A stretch of 64,000 bases of DNA, taken from contig DASUKM010000019.1 in assembly GCA_036278735.1 (NCBI GenBank), positions 62,001 through 126,000 of the forward strand, in the 5' to 3' direction. This document shows positions 52,290-62,564 of the stretch, in pieces (positions within the stretch are counted from its first letter, which is position 1; every line of letters begins with the position of its first letter). The DNA is from DASUKM01 sp036278735 (GTDB lineage: Bacteria; Acidobacteriota; Vicinamibacteria; Vicinamibacterales; 2-12-FULL-66-21). A program made the translations under genes and the position numbers. A model generated the notes under the pieces. That model had not been told where the DNA came from. It worked only from the letters and a program-made list of their open reading frames with translations, and searched no databases.

Positions 52290-53948
52290 TCAGTCGATCA
52301 TAGCGCCGTTGTGCTCGCCCAGCATGAGATTCCGGTGCAGCCACAGCGGCACCGTGCCGTTGCCGAGCAGCGTGTCGTGGAACTGCCGCAGCGAAAAGCG
52401 CGCCGCGGTGCTCGCCTTGACGTCCTCCCGCAGCTTCAGCACCATCAGCTTGCCCAGCGAATAGAGCACGTAGGCCGCGTCGAACGTGCCCCGCTCCGCC
52501 TCGCGGCGGGCGCTCGTCTCTTCGAGATACGCCTCCTCGCGGAAGAACCGCACGCCCTGCTCGACCGACAGATCTTCGCAGTGCAGGCGGATGCCGACGA
52601 TGGTGCGGCACAGGCGGACGAGCGCTTCGGCGAGCTGCCCGAGCCGGACGGCGGGATCCGTCCGGCGGAACCCCGCCTCCACCATCATCTGCTCGGCATA
52701 GTGCGCCCACCCTTCGACCATCGCCGTGGAGGCGAACAGGATCGACTTGCGCAACGTGGACGTCAGCGGGCGCAGGTGCTGGTAGTGCAGGAAATGCCCG
52801 GGATAGACCTCGTGGACGGAAATCGACCACAACGTCCCGTAATTGAGGTCCCGCAGGTGCTCTTCCTGCCGCTCCGCGGGCCACGCGGGGTCGGCGTCGG
52901 TAATGTAGTAGCACGCGCCCAGCGGCCGCGGCTCGAACGGCCCCGGCGTCCACATGCTCGCGAACGTCCAGCGATAGAACCGCGGGGTGGCGGCCACGCG
53001 CACGCTGGCACCGTCGGGCACCGAGACGAGATCGTGACGGGCGATGAAGGTCGCGAGCTGATCGAGCTGTTGCTGCGCCGTGTCGACGAGCGCGCCTGCG
53101 GGCGGGTGCGACACCTTCGCGCGCGCCCACGCCTCGAACGGATCGGCCGCATCGAGCGTCGAGGCGGCGCGCTTGAATTCGTCCTGCGTGGCGCGGAGTT
53201 CGCGCTGCGCGATCGCCAGCAGCCGGTCGGCGTCGAGCGTGATGCCTTCGTCGAGCCGGAGCTTCTGCTCGAACCGCTCGCGCCCGAGCCGAAAAGACCC
53301 GCGCGTCCGGGGCGCGACCTCCTGTTCCAGGTGCTCGACCAGCTGCGCCACCGATTGTGACGCTTCGGTCGCGGCGTCCGCCAGGTCGCTCAGGACGTGC
53401 AGGTCGTCGAGATCGCCGAACGCGCGCGGCAGGTCCTCTTCGATGAAGCGCAGCGTCCCGCGCAGGCTTTCGAGCCCGACCTTGACGAAAATGCCGGGGG
53501 GCTCCTTGAGGTTGTCGCGCGCGGCCTGCATCAACCGGGGCGCCTGACGCAGCTTCGAGAGCACGCGGCGCGCCCGTTCCGACAGCGGCGCGTAGTCGAA
53601 CAGCACCTGGCCCGCCAGGCTGGTGGCGAGCAGATCGCCGTAGTGCTGCGGACTGCGTTCCCAGGTCCGCACCGACTCGAGCTCGAACAAACGCGCCCGG
53701 ATGTTGGCCTCCAGGACGGGCCGCTCGAGACGCTCCGACTCGGTCAGCCGCTGCGGATCGATGGCCGCGAGCCGGCGCGCAAAGCCGCCGAGCGCGCGGA
53801 TCTGGCTGTCCATCGCCGGACGACCAAGGTCTTCCAGCAGATCGTCGTGGACGTGGACCCCGTCGAAGCTGGCGTTGGTGGGATGGACCTCGTGAAGCCA
53901 CACGAGATATTCGTCCGTAAAGTGCGGTAAAGGTTCGGCGGAATACAT
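52290..53948 (-). CDS. DUF885 family protein, putative metallopeptidase
   Basis: A 552-residue protein of the DUF885 family. The key motif SVHEVYPGHFLHYQH resembles an HExxxGH zinc-binding helix, and VEGWAHYAEQMMVEAGF supplies a further Glu typical of the family. Members are often annotated as lipoprotein-like peptidases, but this one lacks a signal peptide from the chosen start. The ATG at MYSAEPLPHF is chosen; upstream codons run into the divergent rsmI. Only 22 bases separate the two starts, and the AT-rich TTTTATC there can serve as -10. Confidence 0.8.
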   Translation of the reverse strand: MYSAEPLPHFTDEYLVWLHEVHPTNASFDGVHVHDDLLEDLGRPAMDSQIRALGGFARRLAAIDPQRLTESERLERPVLEANIRARLFELESVRTWERSPQHYGDLLATSLAGQVLFDYAPLSERARRVLSKLRQAPRLMQAARDNLKEPPGIFVKVGLESLRGTLRFIEEDLPRAFGDLDDLHVLSDLADAATEASQSVAQLVEHLEQEVAPRTRGSFRLGRERFEQKLRLDEGITLDADRLLAIAQRELRATQDEFKRAASTLDAADPFEAWARAKVSHPPAGALVDTAQQQLDQLATFIARHDLVSVPDGASVRVAATPRFYRWTFASMWTPGPFEPRPLGACYYITDADPAWPAERQEEHLRDLNYGTLWSISVHEVYPGHFLHYQHLRPLTSTLRKSILFASTAMVEGWAHYAEQMMVEAGFRRTDPAVRLGQLAEALVRLCRTIVGIRLHCEDLSVEQGVRFFREEAYLEETSARREAERGTFDAAYVLYSLGKLMVLKLREDVKASTAARFSLRQFHDTLLGNGTVPLWLHRNLMLGEHNGAMID

Positions 53949-53970
53949 TCTGATAAAATCGGCGCCCCCG

Positions 53971-54825
53971 ATGGCCGGCATCCTGTATGTGGTCGCCACT
54001 CCAATCGGCAACCTCGAGGACGTCACGCTGCGGGCGCTTCGGGTCCTGCGCGACGTCTCTCTCATCGCAGCCGAAGACACCCGCCGAACGGCCCGACTTC
54101 TCCAACACTACTCGATCTCGACGCCGACGACGAGCCTGCACGAGCACAATGAGCGCCGGCGGAGCGCGGGGCTGATCGCCCATTTGCTGGGGGGCGGCTC
54201 CATGGCGCTGGTCTCGGATGCCGGCACCCCGACCATATCAGACCCTGGCGAGGCGCTGATCGCCGCCGCGCGAGCGGCCGGCATCCGGGTCGAGAGCGTT
54301 CCGGGTCCCAGTGCCGTGATGGCGGCACTTGCCGCATCCGGTCTGCCGTCCAGGGAGTTCACGTTCCTCGGATTCCCGCCCAGCCGCCCGGGCGAGCGCC
54401 GGAAATGGCTGGAGCGAATACTCCAGGAGCCGCGAACGCTTGTCTTCTTCGAGGCGCCGCATCGGGTCGTTGCGACGTTGGCAGAATTAGGTCATTTGAT
54501 AGACAACACGCCAATCTGCATCGCGCGCGAGCTCACAAAGGCACACGAAGAATTGGTCGTTAGACCAATAAACGAGCTTCTTGCGAGTTTGAAACCGCTG
54601 GGTGAGTTTACGATCATCGTTCCGCCGAGGGCTGTCGCCTTTTTGTCCCCTCCAGCAGCCATTACAGATCTAGAGCTAGGCGAATTATTTGGTCGGATGA
54701 CAGATAATAACAGGCTTCCGACGCGCGCTGCCGTCAAATCTATCGCAGCCGATCTCGGCCTGGCACCGAACGATGTCTACAGGCGCCTTCAGGAGCTCGG
54801 AGCGATAGGTCGAAAGACCAAATAG
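53971..54825 (+). CDS. rsmI: 16S rRNA (cytidine-2'-O-)-methyltransferase RsmI
   Basis: A 284-residue tetrapyrrole-methylase-fold enzyme: LYVVATPIGNLEDVTLRAL, LIAAEDTRRTARLLQHY, LVSDAGTPTISDPG, VPGPSAVMAALAASGLP and FFEAPHRVVATLAEL. It modifies C1402 of 16S rRNA. The 5' half has the high-GC codon use of its neighbours. The 3' half (from about 54480) is much lower in G+C, about half by my count, with codons such as TTA, ATA, AGA and AAT, suggesting a recombinant allele. GATAAAAT about 13 bases before the ATG is a good extended -10. Confidence 0.95.
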   Translation: MAGILYVVATPIGNLEDVTLRALRVLRDVSLIAAEDTRRTARLLQHYSISTPTTSLHEHNERRRSAGLIAHLLGGGSMALVSDAGTPTISDPGEALIAAARAAGIRVESVPGPSAVMAALAASGLPSREFTFLGFPPSRPGERRKWLERILQEPRTLVFFEAPHRVVATLAELGHLIDNTPICIARELTKAHEELVVRPINELLASLKPLGEFTIIVPPRAVAFLSPPAAITDLELGELFGRMTDNNRLPTRAAVKSIAADLGLAPNDVYRRLQELGAIGRKTK

Positions 54826-54912
54826 GTGGTTGGCTCGTTCTCAGCGCTTGACCGGCCATCCCGCGATTTGTTACTGTCCGTGCGCTAAACGCTCTGTTGA
54901 GTGCAGCCGCTG

Positions 54913-55605
54913 ATGGCGAAATCGCGCCGGGCCACCGCCGCCCGCACCTCTGCTCGTAAATCGGTCAAGCCGAAGCCCGCCCCCCGGCGGACGCGCCCGG
55001 CCGCCGTGGCGAAGCCCGCCCCGGCGCCCGCCGCGGCGGCGCCGCCGGCGGCCCCGGCTCGGCGGCCGACGTACCACGAAGCCGTCTCGATGTACGAGCG
55101 TGGCTTGCAAGCCTTGCAGCGCCACGACTTTGCGACGGCCGCCGCCGCCCTGCGAAACGTCATCGAGCTGTTCCCGGACGAGCGGGAGCTGCTCGAGCGC
55201 GCCGGCCTGTACCTGAAAGTCTGCGAGCGCGAGCTGACGCCGAAAGAGCCTCTTCGGTCCACCGACGACCAGGTCTATGCCGCCACCGTCGCGCTCAACG
55301 CCGGCGACGATGGGTCGGCCGTGCAGCAGTTGCAACGCGCTCTGGTGCAGGACCCGATGCACCACCAGGCCCATTACATGATGGCGGTGGCCATGGCCCG
55401 GCGTCAGGCCTGGACGTCGGCGCTCGAGCACTTGCGGCAGGCAATTGCCCGTAATCCGGAAAACCGCGCGCTCGCGCGCCAGGACCCCGATTTCGAGCAG
55501 CTCCGCAACATGGAGGGCTTCCGGGCCGCTCTCGAAACGCCCTCGCGACACGAGCCGCCCTCCCGTCCCGCGGCCTCCAAGGCGCCGCGCCGCTCGCAGA
55601 AATAG
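54913..55605 (+). CDS. TPR-like protein with basic N-terminal tail
   Basis: A 230-residue cytoplasmic protein. The first 60 residues are a Lys/Arg/Pro/Ala-rich low-complexity tail (AKSRRATAARTSARKSVKPK), of the kind that can bind nucleic acid. Then two or three TPR-like hairpins follow (YERGLQALQRHDFATAAAAL, LNAGDDGSAVQQLQRALVQD, HYMMAVAMARRQAWTSALEH) and a short basic end. No enzymatic motif. It lies between rsmI and glmU. ATG is preferred to a GTG 12 bases upstream. Confidence 0.75.
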   Translation: MAKSRRATAARTSARKSVKPKPAPRRTRPAAVAKPAPAPAAAAPPAAPARRPTYHEAVSMYERGLQALQRHDFATAAAALRNVIELFPDERELLERAGLYLKVCERELTPKEPLRSTDDQVYAATVALNAGDDGSAVQQLQRALVQDPMHHQAHYMMAVAMARRQAWTSALEHLRQAIARNPENRALARQDPDFEQLRNMEGFRAALETPSRHEPPSRPAASKAPRRSQK

Positions 55606-55663
55606 GGCCGTACCCCCCGCCGGCGCAATCGGCGGGATCACGTCATACACTAGCAGGCACCCC

Positions 55664-57067
55664 ATGCCTGACACGCACGTCGTCGTCCTGGCCGCCGGTA
55701 AGGGAACGCGGATGAGGTCGGCGCACCCCAAGGTCCTGCACCGTGCCGCCGGCCTGCCCCTCATCGAACACGTGCTCCGGGCGACGGAGGCTCTCCATCC
55801 GGCGACAAACGTCGTCGTTATCGGCCATCAGGCGGAGGACGTGCAGCAGGCGTTGGCGAAACGGCCGGGCCTGCGCTTTGCAGTGCAGGAGCCGCAACTG
55901 GGCACCGCCCATGCCCTCCAACAGGCGGCCCCCTTTCTGGAGGGACGCCCGGGCACGGTCATGCTGTTGTACGGCGACGTCCCGCTGCTGCGCGCGCGGA
56001 CGCTGCAGGCGCTGCTCGCGGCGCATCGCGCCCGGGGAGCCGCGGCGACGGTCCTGACGGCACATGTCGAGGACCCCCACGGGTATGGACGGATCGTCCG
56101 CGAGAACGGGGCCATTGCCGCGATCGTCGAAGAGCGGGACGCGACGCCGGCGCAGCGCGGCATCGACGAAATCAACAGCGGCATCTACGCCTTCGAGCTG
56201 ACGCCGCTGTTCGACGCGCTCCGGCGCATCGGGTCGGGCAACGCCCAGGGGGAGCATTACCTGACCGATCTGGTGCGGGTGTACCGAGAGCGCGGCCTGC
56301 CGGTCGAAACGCTCGTGGTCGACGACGCGCGGGAGATTCTCGGCGTGAACAGCCGGAAGGAGCTGGCGGAGGTGACGGCCATTCTGAATCAGGGGCGGAC
56401 CGAGGAGCTGATGGCGGCGGGCGTCACGATCGTCGATCCGGCGAGCGCCTGGATCGGGCCGGACGTGGTCGTGGGCACCGACACCATCCTGCACCCTGGC
56501 GTATATCTCGAAGGCTCGACGCGCATCGGGGCCGGCTGCGAGATCCACTCGGGCGTGCGGATCGTCGATTCGACGCTCGACGATGGCGTGGTGGTCAACA
56601 ATTTCTGCGTCATTACGGAATCGCACGTCGGCGCGGGCGCGCGCGTGGGGCCGTTCGCGCACGTCCGGCCGCAGTCCGACGTCGGCGAGCAGGCGCACGT
56701 CGGCAATTTCGTGGAGCTGAAGAAGACGTCGCTCGGGCGCGGGTCGAAGGCGAACCATCTGGCGTATCTCGGCGACGCGACGATCGGCGAGAAGGTGAAC
56801 GTCGGGGCGGGCACGATCACCTGCAACTACGATGGCGAGAAGAAGCACCCGACCGTCATCGAGGACGGCGCCTTCATCGGCAGCGACAGCCAGTTGATCG
56901 CGCCGGTCCGGGTGGGGCGCGGCGCTTACGTCGCAGCCGGCTCCTCGATTACCGACGACGTGCCGGCGGGTGCGCTGGGCATCGCGCGGGGAAAGCAGGT
57001 CAATCGGGAAGGCTGGGTGGAAAAGCGCCGGAGCCGCAAGGCGCGGCCGGCAGGCGACGCGTCCTGA
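55664..57067 (+). CDS. glmU: Bifunctional GlmU, uridylyltransferase/acetyltransferase
   Basis: A 467-residue two-domain enzyme. N-terminal pyrophosphorylase: VVVLAAGKGTRMRSAHPKVL, QLGTAHALQQA, YGDVPLL, EINSGIYAF. C-terminal left-handed beta-helix acyltransferase: hexapeptide repeats from IVDPASAWIGPDVVVG, with GNFVELKKTSLGRGSKANHL and NVGAGTITCNYDGEKKHPTV. It acetylates GlcN-1-P and couples it to UTP, giving UDP-GlcNAc for peptidoglycan and lipid A. TACACT 12 bases before the ATG may be the -10. glmS follows 52 bases downstream. Confidence 0.97.
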   Translation: MPDTHVVVLAAGKGTRMRSAHPKVLHRAAGLPLIEHVLRATEALHPATNVVVIGHQAEDVQQALAKRPGLRFAVQEPQLGTAHALQQAAPFLEGRPGTVMLLYGDVPLLRARTLQALLAAHRARGAAATVLTAHVEDPHGYGRIVRENGAIAAIVEERDATPAQRGIDEINSGIYAFELTPLFDALRRIGSGNAQGEHYLTDLVRVYRERGLPVETLVVDDAREILGVNSRKELAEVTAILNQGRTEELMAAGVTIVDPASAWIGPDVVVGTDTILHPGVYLEGSTRIGAGCEIHSGVRIVDSTLDDGVVVNNFCVITESHVGAGARVGPFAHVRPQSDVGEQAHVGNFVELKKTSLGRGSKANHLAYLGDATIGEKVNVGAGTITCNYDGEKKHPTVIEDGAFIGSDSQLIAPVRVGRGAYVAAGSSITDDVPAGALGIARGKQVNREGWVEKRRSRKARPAGDAS

Positions 57068-57119
57068 TCGCCTCGGGCGCACGCCAGCGACGGAGCCGGG
57101 TCCAGGAGAGGGCGCGACC

Positions 57120-58964
57120 ATGTGCGGAATCATCGGCTACATCGGCGGCAAGCAGGTCCTGCCGATCCTGATCGACGGCCTGCGCCGGCTCGAGTATCGC
57201 GGGTACGACTCGGCGGGGGTCGCCGTCGTGCGCGACGGCACGATCGAGCTGCGGCGCAGCGCCGGCAAGCTGGCGCGCCTCGAGGAGGCGCTTGCGATCA
57301 GCCCGCTCGACGGCGAGTACGGGATCGGCCACACGCGATGGGCGACGCACGGCCGGCCCACCGAGGAAAACGCGCACCCGCACCGGGACTGCACCGGGCG
57401 GATCGTCGTGGTCCACAACGGCATCATCGAGAACTATCTCGATCTGAAGCGCGACCTCGAACGGGACGGCCACCGCTTCGTCACCGAGACCGATACCGAG
57501 ATCGTCGCGCACCTCGTCGAGCGCGAGATGCAGGACGACGGCCTCGAGAACGCCGTCCGGCGGGCGCTGCGGTCCCTGCGCGGACTGTTCGCGCTCGTGC
57601 TGATTTCCGCCGACGACCCGAACAAGATCGTGACCGTGCGGAACGGGCCGCCGATCGTCGTCGGCCTCGGGTCCGACGAGTTCTTCGTCGCCTCCGACAT
57701 CCCGGCGATCCTGGCGCACACGCGCGACGTCGTCTTCCTGGGCGACGAAGAGATGGCCGTCGTCACGCCGGCGGGGGTGGAGTTCACCGACTTCAGCGGC
57801 CGGGCGGTCTCGAAGATCAGCACGCGCGTGGCGTGGGATCCGGTGATGGCCGAGAAGGCTCCCTACAAGCATTTCATGCTGAAGGAGATCTTCGAGCAAC
57901 CCTGGGCGGTGAAGGAAACGGTCCTCGGGCGCGCCTCGGTCGAGAGCGGCCGCGTCTTCCTGCAGGAAATCGAAATTCCGGACGCGGCGCTCCGCGACGT
58001 CCAACGGGTGATGATCCTCGCCTGCGGCACGTCGTGGCATGCCGCGCTCGTCGGGAAGTTCCTCATCGAGTCGCTCGCGCGCGTGCACACGGAGGTGGAC
58101 TACGGATCGGAGTACCGCTACCGGGATCCGATCGTGTCGGCGAACACGCTCGCCATCGTGATCACGCAGTCGGGCGAGACGGCCGATACGCTCGCCGCGC
58201 TGCGCGAGGCGAAGAAGCGCGGGGCCCGCAGCATCGCCGTCTGCAACGTCGTCGGCAGCATGGCGACCCGCGAGACGGAGGGGACCGTCTACACGCATGC
58301 CGGTCCGGAGATCGGCGTCGCCTCCACAAAGGCGTTCACGTCGCAGCTGGTGGCGCTGCACCTGCTCGCGCTGTACCTCGCGCAGATTCGCGGCACGATC
58401 GGACCGGCAGAAGCCAGGCCGCACCTCGAGGCGTTGACGCAGCTGCCCCTGCTCCTCGAGCAGACGCTGAAGTGCGAGCCGCAGATGGAGGAGATCGCGA
58501 AGCGGTTCTATCAGCGCAGCGACTTCCTGTATCTGGGGCGTGGCATCAACTATCCGATCGCACTCGAGGGAGCGCTGAAGCTGAAGGAAATTTCGTACAT
58601 CCACGCCGAGGGCTATCCGGCCGGCGAGATGAAGCACGGGCCCATCGCGCTCATCGACGAGCACATGCCGGTCGTCACCCTGGCGCCACACGACCACGTG
58701 TTCGAGAAGATGGCCGGCAACATCCAGGAGGCCAAGGCGCGCGGCGGGTCCGTGATCGCCGTGACCACCGAGGGACACGACGGCGTCGGCGAGCTGCTGG
58801 ATCCCGCTCAGGATTTCCTGGTGACGGTGCCGGACGCGCATCCGCTGCTGACGCCGGTGCTGATGGTGCTGCCGCTGCAGCTGCTCGCATATCACATTGC
58901 CGTGCGGCGCGGCTGCGACGTCGATCAGCCGAGGAATCTGGCCAAGAGCGTGACGGTGGAGTGA
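57120..58964 (+). CDS. glmS: Glutamine:fructose-6-phosphate aminotransferase
   Basis: A 614-residue enzyme. The N-terminal glutaminase begins MCGIIGYIGG, with Cys2 as nucleophile after Met removal, and has HTRWATHGRPTEENAHPH. Two SIS domains bind the sugar phosphate (ACGTSWHAALVGKFLIE, TQSGETADTLAALREAK, EGYPAGEMKHGPIALID), and the C-terminus is the conserved PRNLAKSVTVE. It makes glucosamine 6-phosphate, the first step toward UDP-GlcNAc, and sits next to glmU, which completes the route. I see no glmS ribozyme upstream. A GC-rich 17-base inverted repeat begins at its stop codon. Confidence 0.97.
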   Translation: MCGIIGYIGGKQVLPILIDGLRRLEYRGYDSAGVAVVRDGTIELRRSAGKLARLEEALAISPLDGEYGIGHTRWATHGRPTEENAHPHRDCTGRIVVVHNGIIENYLDLKRDLERDGHRFVTETDTEIVAHLVEREMQDDGLENAVRRALRSLRGLFALVLISADDPNKIVTVRNGPPIVVGLGSDEFFVASDIPAILAHTRDVVFLGDEEMAVVTPAGVEFTDFSGRAVSKISTRVAWDPVMAEKAPYKHFMLKEIFEQPWAVKETVLGRASVESGRVFLQEIEIPDAALRDVQRVMILACGTSWHAALVGKFLIESLARVHTEVDYGSEYRYRDPIVSANTLAIVITQSGETADTLAALREAKKRGARSIAVCNVVGSMATRETEGTVYTHAGPEIGVASTKAFTSQLVALHLLALYLAQIRGTIGPAEARPHLEALTQLPLLLEQTLKCEPQMEEIAKRFYQRSDFLYLGRGINYPIALEGALKLKEISYIHAEGYPAGEMKHGPIALIDEHMPVVTLAPHDHVFEKMAGNIQEAKARGGSVIAVTTEGHDGVGELLDPAQDFLVTVPDAHPLLTPVLMVLPLQLLAYHIAVRRGCDVDQPRNLAKSVTVE

Positions 58965-59039
58965 GGAGGGCGGAGGGCGGAGGTCCGAAGGCCCTGACCT
59001 ACACTGGCGCCGCCATCCGTCATCCGCCCTCCGCCCTCC
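58965..59039 (+). terminator. 17-base inverted repeat after glmS built from heptamers
   Basis: GGAGGGCGGAGGGCGGA at 58965-58981, starting at the base after the glmS stop, is perfectly complementary to TCCGCCCTCCGCCCTCC at 59023-59039; the loop is 41 bases. Both arms are made of seven-base units (GGAGGGC and its complement). Placed between the convergent glmS and leuB genes, the stem could stop or protect transcripts from either side. No T-run follows. Confidence 0.65.
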
Positions 59040-59097
59040 GCCATCCGTCATCCGTCATCCGCCATCCGTCATCCGCCATCCGCCATCCATCATCCGG
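59014..59097 (+). repeat. CATCCGY heptamer array, 12 units
   Basis: Twelve consecutive seven-base units, mostly CATCCGT or CATCCGC with two CCTCCGC units. The array overlaps the leuB stop codon (reverse strand GGA-TGA), so it begins at the end of one gene and fills most of the gap toward glmS. Confidence 0.85.
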
Positions 59098-60172
59098 CCT
59101 TCATGGGCTGACGGTCGACCGCAGCGCTGATCGCCTCGGCCATCTCGCGGGTGCCGAGGCCGGTGCCGGTGCCGGCCAGATCCACGGTTCGGGCGCCGCT
59201 GCGCAGCGCCGCCTCGACCGCCTGCTCGATCGCCGCCGCCTCCGGCTCCAGGCGCAGCGCGTGGCGCAGCAGCATCGCCGCCGACAGGATGGCGCCGACG
59301 GGGTTCGCGACGTTCCTGCCGGCGAGGTCCGGCGCGGACCCGTGGACCGGCTCGAACAGCCCCGATCCCTCGCCCGTGCTCGCCGAGGGCAGCAGCCCCA
59401 GCGAGCCCACAATCGCGCCCGCTTCGTCAGACAGGATGTCGCCGAACAGGTTGGGCGTGAGGAGGACGTCGAAGGAGGCAGGGGCGAGCGCAATCTTCAT
59501 CGCGCAGGCGTCGACGTACATGTGCTCGATCTGCACGTCCGGATAGCCGCGCGCGACCTCGTTGACGACCTGCCGCCACAGCCGCGAGGTCTCGAGCACG
59601 TTCGCTTTGTCGACTGACGTCACGCGCCGGCGCCGCGTCCGCGCGACGTCGAACGCCACGTGCGCGATGCGCTCGATCTCCGGGCGGCTGTAGCGCATCG
59701 TATTCCACGCCTCGCCGCCGTCCTCGGCGATCCCGCGCGGTTCGCCGTAATAGAGACCGCCCGTCAACTCCCGGACGACGAGCATGTCGGTGCCCTGCAA
59801 CACCTTCGGGTCGAGCGGCCCCGCTGCCTCGAGACCGGGCCAGACCCGGGCCGGGCGCAGATTCGCGAACAGCTTCAGTTCACGGCGGATCTGCAGCAGC
59901 GCCGATTCCGGGCGCTGTCCAGGCGGACGCGCATCGAACGCCGGATCGCCGACCGCGCCCAGGAGGACGGCGTCGGCGTTCGCGCAGGCGAGGCGCGTTT
60001 CGTCGGGGAGCGGGGCGAGCCCCTGGCGGAGCGCGGCGCCGCCGATCGCGTGCGACTCGAATTGAAAATCGTGGTGAAACCGGGCCGAGATGCCGTCGAG
60101 CACCAGGCGCGCCGCGGCCAGCACCTCGGGCCCGATGCCGTCCCCGGGCAGGAGCACAATTCGCGCGCGCAT
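59090..60172 (-). CDS. leuB: 3-isopropylmalate dehydrogenase
   Basis: A 360-residue beta-decarboxylating dehydrogenase: RIVLLPGDGIGPEVLAAARL, ESALLQIRRELKLFANLRPA, RELTGGLYYGEPRG, the Lys-containing SVDKANVLETSRLW, MYVDACAMKIALAP and NLFGDILSDEAGAIVGSLGL. It oxidises and decarboxylates 3-isopropylmalate in leucine synthesis. It lies 39 bases downstream of leuA on the same strand. The last codon and stop (GGA-TGA) are already part of the heptamer array. Confidence 0.96.
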   Translation of the reverse strand: MRARIVLLPGDGIGPEVLAAARLVLDGISARFHHDFQFESHAIGGAALRQGLAPLPDETRLACANADAVLLGAVGDPAFDARPPGQRPESALLQIRRELKLFANLRPARVWPGLEAAGPLDPKVLQGTDMLVVRELTGGLYYGEPRGIAEDGGEAWNTMRYSRPEIERIAHVAFDVARTRRRRVTSVDKANVLETSRLWRQVVNEVARGYPDVQIEHMYVDACAMKIALAPASFDVLLTPNLFGDILSDEAGAIVGSLGLLPSASTGEGSGLFEPVHGSAPDLAGRNVANPVGAILSAAMLLRHALRLEPEAAAIEQAVEAALRSGARTVDLAGTGTGLGTREMAEAISAAVDRQPMKAG

Positions 60173-60211
60173 CGGTACAGAACTGCGACTGAGCGGGACG
60201 GCCGGAGGTCG

Positions 60212-61450
<1,239 letters not shown>

Positions 61451-61498
61451 GGTCCCTCCTGCGTCCGCAGTAGACCACGCGGGTGCGGCGTGCGTCAA

Positions 61499-61537
61499 AT
61501 TTATAGTTTTGCTTAAATCATTAGCTACGCTTATAGT
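61499..61537. promoter_or_regulatory. leuA/lysR divergent promoter region
   Basis: AT-rich intergenic DNA. Toward lysR: TTGCTT at 61509-61514, 17-base spacer, TATAGT at 61532-61537, seven bases to the GTG. TTTA-N10-TAAA (61499-61516) contains the T-N11-A pattern of LysR-type operators, and TTATAG occurs at both ends, 30 bases apart. TATAAA on the reverse strand at 61499-61504 is a candidate -10 for leuA. Confidence 0.55.
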
Positions 61538-61544
61538 GGCAGTC

Positions 61545-62444
61545 GTGCAGCTCACCGACCTTGCGACCTTTGCCGCCGTGGCGGCCGAGCACAGCTTCTC
61601 GGCCGCGGCGCACAAGCTGCACCGGACGCAGCCGGCCGTCAGCCAGGCCGTCAAGCGCCTCGAAGACGAGCTGGGGGAACGGCTGTTCGACCGGTCCTCG
61701 CGCGGGGGCGCCCTGACGGAGGCGGGCCGGCTCCTGCAGGACTATGCCGGGCGCCTGCTCGACCTCGCCGGGGATGCCGAGACGGCCGTCCGCGAGCTGC
61801 AGCAGGTGCGCCGCGGGCGGCTGATCGTCGGCGCCAACGAGGCGGCGGTGCACACCCTGCTGCCGCACCTGCAGCGGTTTGCCGCCGCGCACCCGCGCGC
61901 CATCGTGGAGGTGCGGCGCGTTCCGTCCCGCCAGGTCGCCGGCGCGATCCTCGATCGCTCGCTCGATTTCGGCGTGCTCACCTTCCAGCCTGCCGAGAAA
62001 GGGCTGCAGACGGTGCCGCTCGGCGGCGACGAAGTCGTGCTCCTCACGAGCCCCACGCATCCGTTCGCCGGCCGCCGCCGCGTCACGCTGGAGGAGGTCG
62101 GGCGTCAGACCGTCATCGCGCACAACGATCCGTCGCCCACGCGCACGCGTGTCCTCCGCGCCTACGAGCGGCGGCGCACGCCCATCAACATCCAGGTCGC
62201 GCTCCCGAGCCTGGACGGCATCAAGCGCGCCGTGGAGATGGGGATTGGCGTCGCGCTGCTGCCCCGCCGGTGCGCCATCGGAGAAATCGCGGGAGGCCAC
62301 CTGGTGGCCATCAAAGTGCCCGAACTGGGCCCGGCGCGCCAGGTGCGCCTCGTCTACCGGCGCACCGGAGAGCACAGCCACGCCGCGACCGCGTTTCTCG
62401 ACATGGTGCGCAGCACTGCAGGCCAGGGGCTCCTCAGCCCATAA
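61545..62444 (+). CDS. LysR-family transcriptional regulator next to leuA
   Basis: A 299-residue LysR protein: winged helix TDLATFAAVAAEHSFSAAAH, KLHRTQPAVSQAVKRLEDEL, then a linker and a periplasmic-binding-protein-like effector domain (RLIVGANEAAVHTLLPHLQR). Divergent placement against leuA suggests control of the leucine genes. A GTG nine bases upstream is an alternative start. Because the -10 box ends seven bases before the chosen GTG and no Shine-Dalgarno exists, the mRNA is probably leaderless. A perfect hairpin follows the stop. Confidence 0.9.
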   Translation: MQLTDLATFAAVAAEHSFSAAAHKLHRTQPAVSQAVKRLEDELGERLFDRSSRGGALTEAGRLLQDYAGRLLDLAGDAETAVRELQQVRRGRLIVGANEAAVHTLLPHLQRFAAAHPRAIVEVRRVPSRQVAGAILDRSLDFGVLTFQPAEKGLQTVPLGGDEVVLLTSPTHPFAGRRRVTLEEVGRQTVIAHNDPSPTRTRVLRAYERRRTPINIQVALPSLDGIKRAVEMGIGVALLPRRCAIGEIAGGHLVAIKVPELGPARQVRLVYRRTGEHSHAATAFLDMVRSTAGQGLLSP

Positions 62445-62447
62445 CGC

Positions 62448-62468
62448 GTCAGCCCATAAAGGGCTGAC
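62448..62468 (+). terminator. Perfect 8-base-pair hairpin after lysR
   Basis: GTCAGCCC, loop ATAAA, GGGCTGAC, starting three bases after the lysR stop. An extra CAGCCCATAA copy overlaps the stop itself. No T-run, so possibly a Rho-assisted or stabilising structure. Confidence 0.65.
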
Positions 62469-62473
62469 CCACA

Positions 62474-62564
62474 AACTGGGAACTGGAAACTGGGAACTGG
62501 AAACTGGGAACTGGAAACTGGGAACTGGAGACTGGAAGCTGGAGACTGGTTACTGGCAACTGCT
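62474..62564 (+). repeat. AACTGGR heptamer array, 13 units
   Basis: Thirteen seven-base units, the first eight strictly alternating AACTGGG and AACTGGA, then more degenerate. The array fills the gap between the convergent lysR and leuD genes and touches the leuD stop codon. The unit is unrelated in sequence to the CATCCGY array on the other side of the leu genes, but has the same length and the same placement. Confidence 0.85.

Noticed and set aside
57068..57119. glmS ribozyme before glmS
   Set aside because: The 52-base gap after glmU is too short for the ribozyme and I see no matching core.
59014..59097. CRISPR-like array
   Set aside because: Units of seven bases without spacers are simple tandem repeats, not repeat-spacer units. 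The same applies to 62474-62564.
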